Shown here one piece after another: positions 23,448 through 35,224 of a DNA stretch of 64,000 nucleotides. The translations under genes and the position numbers were made by a program. How positions within the stretch are numbered: position 1 is the first letter of the stretch; each line of letters begins with the position of its first letter. Under the pieces are notes generated by a model. That model searched no databases. It was not told where the DNA came from and saw only the letters and a program-made list of their open reading frames with translations. The DNA comes from Adiantum capillus-veneris (Eukaryota; Streptophyta; Polypodiopsida; Polypodiales; Pteridaceae): the NCBI GenBank assembly GCA_014529385.2, contig CM043968.1, positions 9,482,648 to 9,546,647 on the forward strand, written 5' to 3'.

Positions 23448-25200
23448 CTAGGCAAGGAGGTAAGTGGAGGAAGAGTATATGATCAAGCAAAGTAAGCTGA
23501 TACAAGTGCTAATAGCCACTTTGTGTGGCCTATTACTATTCCTTTTAATGAACTCAACAGGTGACAGTTTAAGAAGATCTCTTTTCCATACAAATTTTAG
23601 GTCATATCCTCCTACACATGGTATATGAAGGGAAATATAAAAGTTAAGGAATTGTATAGAAGTGCAGTAAACTCCATTAGGTGTTATGAACTCTTGTAAA
23701 GAAATCAATTCAATTTTTAGGCGGTTAGGATATATATGACTGATCTCTTCAAAGAAGGATTTATTGTTGATGCTTAGTAAGTCATCCATATATCTGTAAG
23801 TGTGTCCAAACAGTGAAAGTTTGTCATTTTTACTTTCCATGGCTCTGAGACACCATTTGTATTTGAAGAAGGCAAGGTATATATTACACATAAGTGGAGA
23901 GCAGGAGAATCCCAGGGGGATGCCCAGGCTTTGGTTAAAGCATTGTCCTCTAGAGACGATAGTACAATCATCAAGTAACTAAGATATGTAAAGACATAGG
24001 TTGTCTTGATTGACATGTAAAGGGTGTAAGGAGTATGCTTCTTAATCCATCTAGGTTTTTTCAAAAGGGATATGTAAAAATGACTCTTTTTTCTAGCATT
24101 GGTAAAAGCCATTTTAATAACCTTTGCTAGTACATTTATTGAGCCAAGATCCCCTTCTAAGGGAATGTTTTCATAACATTGAGTAATATCTGTTTGAAAC
24201 AATATGGAAGATTTATTTAGGGAGGTTAAGAGTAACCTCAGTAGAGTTTTTTGTTAACCAGAAGGGGTTGTAATGTATTTGTAAAAATTTGTGGCAGATC
24301 TTTTGTTTAGAGGCACAAATAAGTTCAAACTCAGCTAATATTAAGTCAAGACATAGAGTGATATCCTTGGTGATATCAATAAAGATACCATTAGAAGCAT
24401 TACATATCCATCTGAATTTATGTTTATTTATTTTATAGGTGGGAAAAAGTACATGTAGTTTAGTGTCCTGTAGAGTATATCCTAGATTTTCTAAGTTTCT
24501 AGAGATGTCATTGGTAACCGTTTGTAGGGAAGTGTTAATTCTGATGAATTCCCTCCCAGAAACCCAAAATTGAGCAGCTTTCCAAGCTAGTTTCTTGCAT
24601 ATAAGAGTGGGACAATTAGTGTTTTTATCTAGCCTGACTATGAACCAATTTTTAGCCAAATTGTGAAACTCATGAGCAAGTTGTGGTGTTAACCAAGAAT
24701 TATCAGTGGATAACCATTTTCTCGGTATTTGTAAAACTTTCTAAGAAAAACAACTTTCCACAATTTCTGTCCAGTAGGATTGTCTTCTCTAGTTGGAGAG
24801 AACTGACGAGGTCAGTTAGGCAGCTAAGTGAAGCTGATAGAGTGAGATATGGGTTTTTGGGGAAGTTAGGTATGTGATTGAGCCCATTGGCCAAGTTTTT
24901 TTGTATTTTGGTATTTTCAATGATGCTAAGATTATAAGTACAAACATGCATACCATATGTATCAAATTTTTTGCAAAATGTGATAAACTGATTGCATGTA
25001 CATGGAACTGATTCATGCCAAAGAAAATCATTATTGTAAACAAAGTTTTTAATGGGTTGTTTATATCTCCAACCAATAAGTACATTATCGAGTATTTTAT
25101 GATTGCCAAAAAGTAGGCCAAAGCACTCACAAAAAAATGCCTGAAGCTATATCCAATCGAGAAGTACATTATGGAAGAGACAATGTACGTAGATGAAGTT
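23448..25200 (-). pseudogene. Reverse transcriptase, Penelope-like or related, degraded
   Basis: Read on the minus strand: an N-terminal region with WHESVPCTCNQF and TYGMHVCTYNL (about 25020-24935), and GLNHIPNFP (about 24880). The fingers/palm region has KLHVLFPTYKI and RWICNASNG (about 24450-24400). Motif A is TDITQCYENIP (about 24196-24165), motif B is QSLGIPLGFSCSPLMCNIY (about 23938-23880) and motif C is catalytic YMDD (about 23793). A conserved SNRP follows near 23530. This pattern is not LTR or LINE type; it matches RTs I associate with Penelope-like elements of early-diverging plants and algae. Several frameshifts and stops (about 24700, 24210, 23945) show it is dead. No GIY-YIG nuclease motif was located. 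Family placement is moderately sure; RT identity is firm. Confidence 0.65.
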
Positions 25201-26640
25201 TTCATTTGGAGCTTTTTTATTGAGAATCCATCTTCTACAAGGGCTTGTAGTAACCTGCATGCTCATCAAGGATTACATTTCAAGAAAATTACTATTAGGG
25301 GAGTTTTTGCCTCTTCCCCTAGTGTAGTTATGAGACTTTCCTCGATTAGAGGAAGATCTAGGTGTCAAAAAAGAAGTAAAGGAGTTGGGAGTAGTAAGAG
25401 AGTTGGGGGTCTTTTCAGAGAAGGGGAATCATCCTCATCAATGCATGGCTTGAGTAAGCTAGTGATAATTTTTACTCCTTTGTAATTAGCATAAGTAGTA
25501 AGATAGATCCCTGGTTCATCAATTTGAGTTCCTTCAAGATATCCAGCATTAGTCCCCTAAAGATGTTAAAGTAAATTTGAGCAATAACAATCTGTTTTGC
25601 TTGGCCGCCCAACTAGGAGCAAATAAGGGAGAGGTGAAAGTCCACAGGTTTTTCATGGAGGAAGAGTAGGTCAAGATGGATGTGCCAAATGGCAAGATCA
25701 AACCACATGATGCTGGATTTGCACGAGGCTTTTGGGTCAAGAAATTTGCAGGCACACTTTACATATGGCCGAAAAACATTCCAAATGGATTCTGTGTAGA
25801 AATCCGAGTTTCTTTTGGCAAACTCCATGTTACCTTTTGTTCGAATTTAGAGGCCAGTATTGGAGGGCATTTAGAATGGTCAATGAGATTTAGGTTGAAG
25901 GGGGATTTTATGAGTTCCTCTTTGTCAAGAAATTGTCCGTCTTTTAGGATCTTGGGTCTGCAATCTTCAAAAGGTATGCCTAGGTTTCAATGGAAATAGG
26001 TGCTAAAAAGCTTTGTTGGGTAAGACCCAAAGCTGATGGTCTACCCCAAAAGACTCGATTTCTATTTGCCTAATAGGCAAGAAAGGAAATACTTTAGAGA
26101 TTTTTGGTACCATTTCCAAGAGGTTAGAGTCATTGAGGGAGCAAAGATTACTCTGAAATTCTTTGACAGCTTCTAGAGTTGCACTATCCCTACAAAAGAT
26201 ACCACCAATTTGAGGTATAGTAGGGGTAGCCGGGGTACTAATAAAAGATGGATTGAGGCCGCAAAGTTTCTTCAAAAATTTAGACAGATCAGCCCCAGAA
26301 GAAGAGAATAGGGCAAGCTCTTGTTGGTATTGTAAAGAGAGTATGAGAAGCTGGGCAATGTATTGGGAGATCAAATTTACATCCTCCTTGGAGTCCTTGT
26401 CTAAAGTAGCCAAAACTTTGACCCAATCATTAAAAGATAGCATGTGTAAGATAGACATCTTTTTGTCTGAGGTAAGTGCCAAATCATATATTAGTTGAGA
26501 TGCATCCAAGCTCCTAATACATATGAGGACGAGAGATTAAGCCACAGAGAGGGGTTCAGAGGTCAATTCCAATCCTTGCAAGAGAGCAAGGGTCTACAAT
26601 ATATCAAAAAAGTTAGTGAGGTTGTGACTACTTTTTGTAG
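25201..26640 (-). pseudogene. Upstream open remnants of the RT element, unrecognised
   Basis: Between F2 and the RT relic, minus-strand frames stay open in pieces: 26509-26003 (168 codons, starting MDASQLIYDLALTS, helical and Leu-rich, mid-region Pro/Ala linker) and 25828-25549 with FLDPKA-type stretches. They have the same strand and are near-contiguous with the RT, so they are probably the element's N-terminal coding part. No domain is recognised and no start can be fixed. Confidence 0.35.
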
Positions 26641-26965
26641 TAAGCAATACAATTTTTGGCCTTCCTAGCAAAGAAAGATTGGGTTCTAACTGCCAGTGCA
26701 TTTTCAGGTTTATGGTCTCTAAGGTACAACTTAATTTGCTCAAGAATTTTTGTATGATTCTCAGGTTTGTGTTTAACCCTCATGTGAGTGGTCATTCTAA
26801 AGTGTTTGTGGTCCTGAAAGGAAATATATAAACATAAATAGGATTAGTTACCGTAGATTGGGCCTGCAAACCTAAACTGGAAAAGTTAAAGACTATAATA
26901 GCCATGAGCAGGGAACCAAAAAATAGTCTATGAAGGACCGCCTAACACCTGTCAACCAATCAAGG

Positions 26966-28949
26966 AACTATGTGCATCTTACAAACTTTTTTTAAAACTT
27001 TACAGGCTTAGTCCAAAGTATTTAATGTGTAAAAATGTTCTTTTAAAAAAAAACCCCAAAGTTTCTTATTATTCTAATTAGAAGGTCACCACCCCTTCTA
27101 ATCCAAGTGTCTTAATCCACCATCAACATCTTTATCAGTTTTTTTAATTATCTTTCTAGATTAATGAAAACTCCACCATATGAGTCTATAAAAGAAGCTT
27201 TAGAAAATGCCAAAAAAGTATCAAGCTTGTTTATGTTTGTTTAGGTCAGATAAAGTTTATGCCCGTCATGGTACATGGAATCCAAATCTTCCATTAGTTT
27301 GTATATCACTTACCTTATACATCTCTTAGCATACCAAGTGGAAAGGAGCCCTTGCAGTATCAAGCCAGTCCTCAAGTCAAACCATGAAGTTAAAGGAATA
27401 AGTGCCCTTATGGTTTTAGTTTCCAACTTTACATGTCCTTGTGAATGCAAAAGTACTTTAATACCTTAACAAGACAACCAGTAACGAAATAAGCCCAATA
27501 TTTGTAAGCATTCGGGCCAAAACCCAAAACCAAATAACTAAAAAACAATCGAATATCCATATGCAACCAGCGGGCCAACCCCCCCCCCCCCCAATTTTAC
27601 CATAAGTCAGAACAGAGCGCGCATTGTAGCCAGTACCTATTCTAAAACCAAAGGACACCTAGCACCATATTACTCCTATGCCAAGCCAAGAGGTAGATAC
27701 CATAATATATTCCCACATATTATGGCGTAGAAATTAATGTAGTCCACCTTGGTTATGACCGCGATGTAGCTAGTACAGAGTCTAAAACCAAAAATTCCCC
27801 CGGTGTATACTTACCTCTATTGGTAGAGGTTCATTTGCATGAATATGTTGTTTAAGCAATAGGGGCATCCACATAGAGACGTAATTATTGTTAATAAATT
27901 ACACCCGCCAAGTGAATGCAACAAATGTACAGCTCTATCTCATCCAAACTACCCAGTTAATGAGTTGGTACATCATTAGTATGCAACCGGGGCAACCACC
28001 CCCACAAACCATTAAAAACAGTGCACAATAAGTTGAAAAAGCACTCCTTATGTTTACTTAGCCCACCCGATGGGCCTTACCACGCTTTTAATTGATAGTG
28101 ATCCATTAAGCCATGCTTATGTGACAGTATGAAGCCAATCCCAAACTACACCTGCCCATGCAAAAATTTGCATTACCTCATTCAAATCAACCAAGTAATG
28201 AACCAGTACAGCATCGGTTAGCACCCGGGGCAAACACCCCCTACAGTCCTAAGAAGAAACTGCCAATATAAGTGCGCACTAGGTTAAAACAAGTGTAACC
28301 CAGGCCAAGCCAAGCAACGCGGCAAAAAACCCCAGGTTTCTTTTCCAACTACCAGTGGATAACAAATGTAAAGTGAAAATACTTATCGACCATCCAACTT
28401 CAAACAACCATTACTATGCTGAGTAAAAAAACCCACAGTGAGCCATAGCATCAAGCTAATAATGCCATACTAGTTCTACTGTAAAAACAATAGATTTGCA
28501 ATGAAAGAATATGATAATCAAGCAGAGTAGGCAACCTGCGTAGTTTGTGTTGTAAGATCCATATTTTGGTGCAGTAAAGAAAAAACACAGTCCCTTACGA
28601 TTTATGCAAGCAAGAAAAACATACAAGGCTAAGTGAGGAGCAGAGATGCGCCCCCACCTCTTAAACAGAAGGAGGATGAAGGCCGTCGTCCCTGTGTACC
28701 ATGCAGAGTGATGAGTGGAACGATCCGTCCTGGGGATCTGAGACAGCAAAGCCACCTGTGATGTGGAATGTGAAGGTAAAACAACTACAACACCTTCACG
28801 GGCAGTTTTCATAGGGCTGTAAACCACTCCATTAGGCTTTTTTGTATTACTTATGATTTATAAGGGCCATATCCCATGGGAGATATATATTAAAACTAGA
28901 AGGCATTTTTTATTAGAAGCCCAGAAGTCAATTTTTGTATGCAAGTACT

Positions 28950-28987
<38 letters not shown>
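26966..28987. repeat. Repeat F, copy 2, ending in (TG)n
   Basis: Direct repeat of 21208-23237, about 90% alike by eye with frequent 1-10 base indels. It includes hairpin ATTAGAAGG (27077-27085) / CCTTCTAAT (27094-27102) and (TG)n at about 28952-28987. A roughly 100-base block just left of it (about 26850-26960, with ATAATAGCCATGAGCAGG) recurs at 33180-33290. The two F copies bracket the RT region. Confidence 0.85.
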
Positions 28988-28992
<5 letters not shown>

Positions 28993-30208
28993 ATTCACTA
29001 TGGATTTCCGTATGGTATCACATGAGTGTACAAGAGGGAGTTTTTTAAAGGTCAGACATAAGCGTATACAATAGGGGTATCCCCCCATTATTTCATGCTC
29101 GTATTGTATACATAAGGGAGGGGGGGACCTACCCCTCCCCCCTCGAGGGGATATTAAGTGCTTGTGCCATAAGACACATGCACTAACAAGACAATTAAAG
29201 AATCTTTCACATGAAGGTGTTGTTCTTGGTATTTCAAAGAGTTAATTTACTCCACTAGCAAACTAAGATAGCTATACCAATGAGAAGATATGGAACCTCC
29301 GTGTCCTCTCCCTTAGCTAACATCTTTAAGACTTGTTCAACAAGCTTCTAGATTTGTTGGGGTCGGTGCTACCATAAACTTGACTAATCTTCTTCTATGT
29401 AGTCACTAGGCATCAATATCTTGGACATTCAAACCTTCATTAGCCTCTTCACCATCATCATCATCAATACCACCATCTGCATAGCCTTTGTCTCCACATC
29501 TGCACCCTCATTTTATTCATTGTATGCAAATTCAATAGAAACACCAATGGCATGATCAAGAGCTTCTCCTGCACCCATGATACCAGCTTTACAACCATCA
29601 TTATAATCTATAATAAGTTCCCCAATCTTTGCATGTGCATGCATTGTTTGGTAGCTTTTCAAACTCTTTCTTCTTATCTAGATCCTTGGTGTTGTCATCC
29701 TTAAGGACAACTAGAACTTTATCATCTACCCTATGTAAAATATCTTGGGGTTGGTTGCCATATTATTGTTGTATGAGGTTCAGAAAGGGTTTCCTCTCGT
29801 GTATCCCTAGAGTGGGGGGCCCTCAGTCTTGTGATATGCTTATGTATCACCAAGTTGACTTATGTATTAAATAGTTGAAATATTTCCTCTTACGTATCCC
29901 CTGACTAAGGTCCTCACACTTGTCCCTTGTGAGCTATGTGCTGAGACTAGGAAATGGCAGCAACACTGCATACACATTGCCAAACGGAGCTGCAGGCCAT
30001 GTCCTTGTTGGCAACCAGCTCGACGCCATTTTGAGTATGCTTTTGGATGGGGGGTTTTGCTTTCCCAAATATGGCAGAGGCAAGGCATGCCCATCCCATT
30101 TACAACAATGCAAGCAACAACACCATGGTTGAAAATGTGCAAGAAGGTTGAAAATGTGCAAGAAACGACGCACTCTATAGACCCTAGGACTCTACATGGC
30201 TCAAGTAA

Positions 30209-30252
<44 letters not shown>

Positions 30253-30511
30253 GCTCGTAACTCTGCCCTACGATGTTAAAATTCTATTCTTCTTCTTCTT
30301 CTTCTTCTCCTCCTCCTCTCTCTCTCTCTCTCTCTCTAGCTCGTATCTCTACCCTAGCTTGTAGCTCTGCAGAGGCCTCCATCCTCTCCGATCTCCTTGT
30401 TTCCCCTGGGTGAGGGGCTTCCCAGCCCCGCCCCACCCCACCCTACATCTGAATCTACATCCCAACCACGCCTCGCCAATGACGGTGCATCATCTACCTT
30501 GAATCAATTGC

Positions 30512-30861
30512 CTGTCTGCATGAATCTGAGAGTGGATTCATGTTTGTGAAGCTGGAGGATAATAATTTAGGGAGCACAACGCAGAAGAGAGGGCTGAGCG
30601 TGAACGACTTCGAAAACAATGGCAAAGGGAGCAAGAGCGGATCAAAAGTAAATTCCATTACTAGCTTTGTATGCAAGGGGGTACTGGTGCTTTGTTGTGT
30701 TTTTTCTAACAAAGGTGGAGGTTGCTGCTACGGATGAAGCATTAGAGATTACTTATAGCTATTGGGGTCCTCTATCAAGTCTTATCAAAGTTAAGCAAAT
30801 GCTTGAATGTGTGCTTGGGACAGTACAGGCACTGTGGGATGTGTTGCCTTTGTTTTTAAAC
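30512..30861 (+). pseudogene. XAP5/FAM50-type (XCT-like) gene fragment
   Basis: Three pieces match the XAP5 family in order. FVKLEDNNLGS lies near 30541-30575. After a frameshift the charged helix AEERAERERLRKQWQREQER runs at 30581-30640. After a likely intron (GT at 30648, AG at about 30714), ALEITYSYW begins at about 30740, followed by a degraded continuation LIKVK..MLECVLGTVQ. ITYSYW is a hallmark of XAP5 proteins, nuclear factors linked to splicing, small RNAs and the clock in plants. The fragment lacks the conserved GTGHRRV continuation after ITYSYW and the long C-terminal domain. A GC-richer, CT-rich stretch at 30250-30480 may be carried-over 5' UTR or exon sequence. The intron suggests a genomic rather than mRNA-derived copy. 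I infer a captured or decayed duplicate. Confidence 0.55.
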
Positions 30862-31254
30862 ACAGGCTGGTGAGAAAGCTCCAACATTGTGGTTTTAGAG
30901 AAGCACATGGGTGCTAAATTAGTGAAGAGGAGAGGATCATCAATTTCAAATTTTTCTGCCAATGATAATCATTCAGGTGATTTCCTGGCTCTGTCAAAAA
31001 GTAGGGGGCGTTAGGGAGGCTTTGAAACTTTGGAGAAGTTGGTGACAAGTGCATATGCTGGGCACATGGATGTGTGCTTAAGGGATGACGAAAACAAGCT
31101 ATGGGTGGCAGAATCAAGTCACGAGAATGAATAGGTAATTATTAGCTAATTCAAAGTTTGATCTTCATGGTGAATTGTGACGTTCTTCATGGTGAATTGT
31201 GATGTTGCCTTGTTAATGGTTTGGAGCTTGTGAAGGGGAAGGATATCATCGCTA

Positions 31255-31617
31255 TTCTTTCATCAACAGCTAGCTGATGAGGCACATTCACATGTGGCTC
31301 TTCTGCCACTACATCCAGATGTACGTGCAAAGTTTAACAGTAGTGCAGCTTGGTAACATGCAAGGATGATGGATGGGAAACCGTATGGATATCATAGTTT
31401 GATTTTCAGCTGGATTGACACAAAAACTGACAATTTTCCACCTCTAGTTGATGCACATCTGGTATGGCTCCAAATTCTTACTAGTGCTGCTTCTATGATC
31501 TTGCTGGCCGTTTGGAACTCATCTCATGTGCTTGGCCTTGATGTTAATGCAGGTGATGTCTGTTATGACTCTTTGGACGCAAATGCAGCCAGACTAAGCG
31601 GCAAACATGTGGAATGA
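31255..31617 (+). pseudogene. Unrecognised coding-like stretch
   Basis: Plus-strand frame with balanced composition unlike its AT-rich surroundings: HVALLPLHPDVRAKFN, a stop near 31351, then MMDGKPYGYHSL at 31366 to GKHVE and a stop at 31615. It ends just before the (GA)n tract. Probably part of the same captured or decayed host sequence as the XAP5-like fragment. No family is recognised. Confidence 0.3.
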
Positions 31618-31636
31618 AGCATTGAATAAAAGGTTG

Positions 31637-31696
<60 letters not shown>

Positions 31697-32870
31697 GAAA
31701 TGAAATGAAATGTTATGATGGAACTTGGGGTGTAGGGGTGCTCTTTGTACTTTGTTTGTTGGCTTTTGTCCTTCCTGCTAGTTATGTGGGTCTTCCATTA
31801 TGGCAGGTGGGCAAATCCTTTGCCTATGGTCCGTGTGGTGGGAAAATCCTTTGTCTCTCCTGCGGTTGGCATTGGCACCCTTTGCATCATCTATTAGGAC
31901 GTGCATCCTCTATCTTGCCTTTGTTGCTAGCAATGGTCCAAGGCTTCCCATCTACAACCACCTTGCCCGTTGTGGACACCACTTGTTGGTCATGCATGCC
32001 TCCATTGTGTCCACAGCCTGTTTCCATACTTGATGGCTTTCCTCAATGCTAGATTACATCAGCATATTGCCACCCATACATGCCACTCTCATTCCACACA
32101 ACTAATTGGCGTGCCCTTCATTACCACATCATATCTGATTGCCCCTTGCTCCCAATAATAGTGCCACCACTTGCCTGCTAGATGCAAGTGGTAAAGATGA
32201 GGGATGACTACACTTTGAAGCATATGTGACTTAGTATTGTGCTCAATACCTAGATAGGAGCACTTGTGTAAAAAGACTTATGTATAAGATACGTATCATG
32301 ATTTATTCAATAATTGATAAATGATAGTAGACATAAGATCTATCATTTAAGGTTGATGTAGCAAGTGTTCTCAAGCACAATGTTTCTATTTAAAAAATTT
32401 AATCTTTTAATGGGTTGTTTAGTAATGTGTTTTGATTTGATAATTGAAGTTTTTTATGGTTGATTATGAGAATGCCATTATTTGTTATTTAGAGAACAAT
32501 CGGTTTCATATGTGCCATAAATCCCATGTGGAAGCCTATTGAGTAGGTGGCTAGTATTGTTTGTTTCAAGATTGAGATTCGTATCAGTTTATAGGGGAAA
32601 TGTTATCCGTTTTTTGACAAATTACATTGAATTGATTGGTTTATTTTAATGTAGTATTCATTATATTTGTTGCTTCTCATGGTGGTTTGTTCTCTCAAAT
32701 GAAAACACGGTACAATCTACACTTCCGTTTATTTGCAATTCAACATGTATTTTTGCAAAAGCATGTGCTTCTAAAACTGTTTTGTTACTAATATGCATAA
32801 AATAGTGGGTCATTACATTCCGTATGAAATCCATACAAGGGGGGATGGCTCATTGCGAGAATGTCCATAT

Positions 32871-33900
32871 CTTGTCCGTATGTAGGGGTTAGGTTAGCAT
32901 GTAAGATATCGTACCACATCAAAAGTCCATGAAGACAGTGAAGAAATTCTTATCATAACTATATGCAATAATGTCTTCAGAGAAGATTGTACTCCTTTAA
33001 GAGTTTTAAGGCTTTTCCAACTAGTAGAAAATCGTGTGGATATCGTCCAAAGTCTATTTAGGATGTTATACATGTTTCTCAAAATCATGGATAATCCCTG
33101 AACAATCCATTTAAAGAAAGTATGATCTTGAAAGACACAAAAATTAAATTGATTACATATGGGTGAGCAAATTTGGATTAACCTACAACGTAAAATTGAC
33201 AAAGCCAAAAGATTACAATAGCCATGAGCAGGATCTCAGTCTATAGTCAAGGAAAGACAACCTAGCACATGTCAACCTAACAAAGAAGTATAGACCATGG
33301 GTCAATCAAAACCTATAGATGTTAATCATGATGAAACACAAGTAGAAAAACACTCAAACAATAGAACATGCAGGTAGATCAAGAGAAGATAAGAAAACTT
33401 CTTCCTTCTTCATTCATGTGGAGTAAGATTACAAAAGCTTTATCTAGGAAACTGAACAACATGACTTTTGAGATTATGTGAGACTCCCAATACAACCACA
33501 TGGATATTAAGATCAAAACTAGACTTTAGACCTTATAAGGAATAGTTGGATATGTCTTTTACACAGGCATTGTCCAATGGCTTGAATTTTTTTCAAAATT
33601 TGGCACCACTTCCACAATCCCTTGACCTTATAGGCAAGCTGCACTGAGTCGCACTAAGCTACAAGGTTGATGCCCATGTTTGGAGTACACTCCCTTGTCT
33701 GCATCACCACTGACTCCATATTTGTCTCCACATATATAATTGGGTTGCCCACTTCCACACTCTCTTTTATTGCCCTAGTGGATCCACCATCATTGCTTGC
33801 TTTGATTCTATAGAACCTGCTCCTTTGATGCACACAATTTCTTTGCTTCCAATATCAACTCGGTATCCTTTGCCTTGACAACAAATATCTTTTCTAGGTC
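32871..33900. other. AT-rich spacer with a copy of the pre-F2 block
   Basis: About 33180-33290 resembles 26850-26960 (shared ACAATAGCCATGAGCAGG and ACCTAGCACATGTCAACC-type text). Otherwise no gene, SSR or motif was seen. Confidence 0.5.
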
Positions 33901-33904
33901 TTAA

Positions 33905-35195
33905 ATGAGTTTCTACATCCAATCACTAAGCATCTTCTTCACAACACTCCACAACTCTTCCGACTTCTCTTGCAATTGCTGCTTCAGTTCTTCTACCTCA
34001 TCAGTTGTAAGAGCCACCCCTTGCATCTCTGTAGTATCCTCCAACACTTCTTTCTCAAGGGCACTTAAAGCTTGTACCCGATCATGCAACAATGTATTCT
34101 CCACATATACCTTTCCAAGCTTTGTTTGCAACTCATTCACCTGTGCCATCACATCGGCCTCAATAGAAACATTCCAAGCATTAATTTCATCCAAGGTTAC
34201 CTAGAATCCCAATAAGTTGATTGATAGTGGACACCCTCAACTGCTTAATCTCCTTCTCCAATTCCACCACATACTTTTCTAGTTCTCTGTATCATTGATT
34301 TGCCATCAGCATGGCTTCCTCTACCTCAATATTCTTTTCTGCTTTGACTTTTGCCGCTACCAAGTCTACTTTTTGCTTCCAAAAAAAAAAATGAATAGAT
34401 TGAACACACCCATTACATCCTCCACATATGATATGACCCACATCGGGGTGGACAATCAACCCTCAAATCACATTTAGCTCTTGCACCTGAGCTTCAATAA
34501 CCTCAAGCTTGATCTTATTTTCCTCAATATACTCTGCATTTGGAGCTATAAACTATGTCTTTGGTGGAATGTCTGCATTCTCATTGATATGCACGTTGCT
34601 TGGTGATTTTTTCACCTAGTTAAGCCTCCTTTTTCTCTCAACAGTAGACTCCACTTTGGTCTTCTGCATTTTCTCAACAAGTCCTAAAACAAAAGCATAC
34701 AAACCTACTAAATAAGGAGTCAATTAGCCTAAATCCATATTCTGGTGCTTGTTCATCTTATCATACAGAGATATCCTCTAAAAAACCCAAGTGGCTAAAA
34801 GGCATCCTTGCTTATATATGTATTCTTTTCCATCAAACACACTCGGCAAGATACCACTTTATATGCCTTCTATGCAGCAAATCCAAATGCTCTACCTTGT
34901 AGTAATTCTTCAACCCTATTGGTGACCCAAACTCCGTGCACATGACATGGTTCATCACCTTCATCATCAGAGAATCTTGCACCAAAGGCAAGACAAACAC
35001 ATTGTTCACTATCTCAGGCGTTATCTTCACTCCCTCTAATGTATCTCCCTCTCCTTGCTGTAACAAACCAAAAATTTATGTTGTGTTCTCGACCACCTCC
35101 CAAGCTTTCCATGGTTTGGTTGCAAACTCCCATAAGCTGATACGCTTCAGCCACTCATCCATACTACGGTTAGCCATATTGATTTGAGACTCCAT
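33905..35195 (-). pseudogene. gag-like / plant-transposon-protein relic with coiled coil
   Basis: Minus-strand reading begins near 35195 (MESQINMANRSMDEWLKRIS) and runs through ITPEIVNNVFVLPLVQDS and HRRHIKWYLAECV (about 34985-34833). After multiple stops, a coiled-coil segment with VNELQTKLGKVYVEN and EELKQQLQEKSEELW lies at 34150-33940. Heptad-like Leu/Glu/Lys spacing supports the coiled coil. The IV.N..F.LP segment recalls plant transposon gag-like proteins; this is a tentative match. It lies directly downstream (minus strand) of repeat E2, about 30 bases away, so E2 may be its promoter-bearing repeat. Stops occur near 35085, 34833 and repeatedly in 34830-34200. Confidence 0.45.
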
Positions 35196-35224
35196 CAAGC
35201 TACCTTGCATGTCGTCTCCAAATT

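Larger units (their letters stand above)
28988..32870. other. Anonymous 3.9-kb unit with captured gene fragment, weak inverted ends
   Basis: It starts just after the (TG)n of F2 with two adjacent hairpins: GTATACAATA at 29064-29073 with TATTGTATAC at 29102-29111, and GGGAGGGG/CCCCTCCC near 29116-29140. TATGGATTTC near 29003 recurs inverted as GAAATCCATA near 32827. (CT)n lies at about 30210-30251 and (GA)n at about 31640-31692. It holds a fragment of an XAP5-like gene and another unrecognised open stretch. Acidic gag-like codons are faintly visible on the minus strand at 29460-29720. The terminal repeat is too short to call the element type. Confidence 0.35.

Noticed and set aside
31270-31300. 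Hammerhead-like CTGATGAG near 31273
   Set aside because: No matching GAAA segment or closing stems could be placed.
28988-32870. Calling a defined TIR DNA transposon here
   Set aside because: The inverted match is only about 10 bases and no target duplication is clear; left as a hypothesis.
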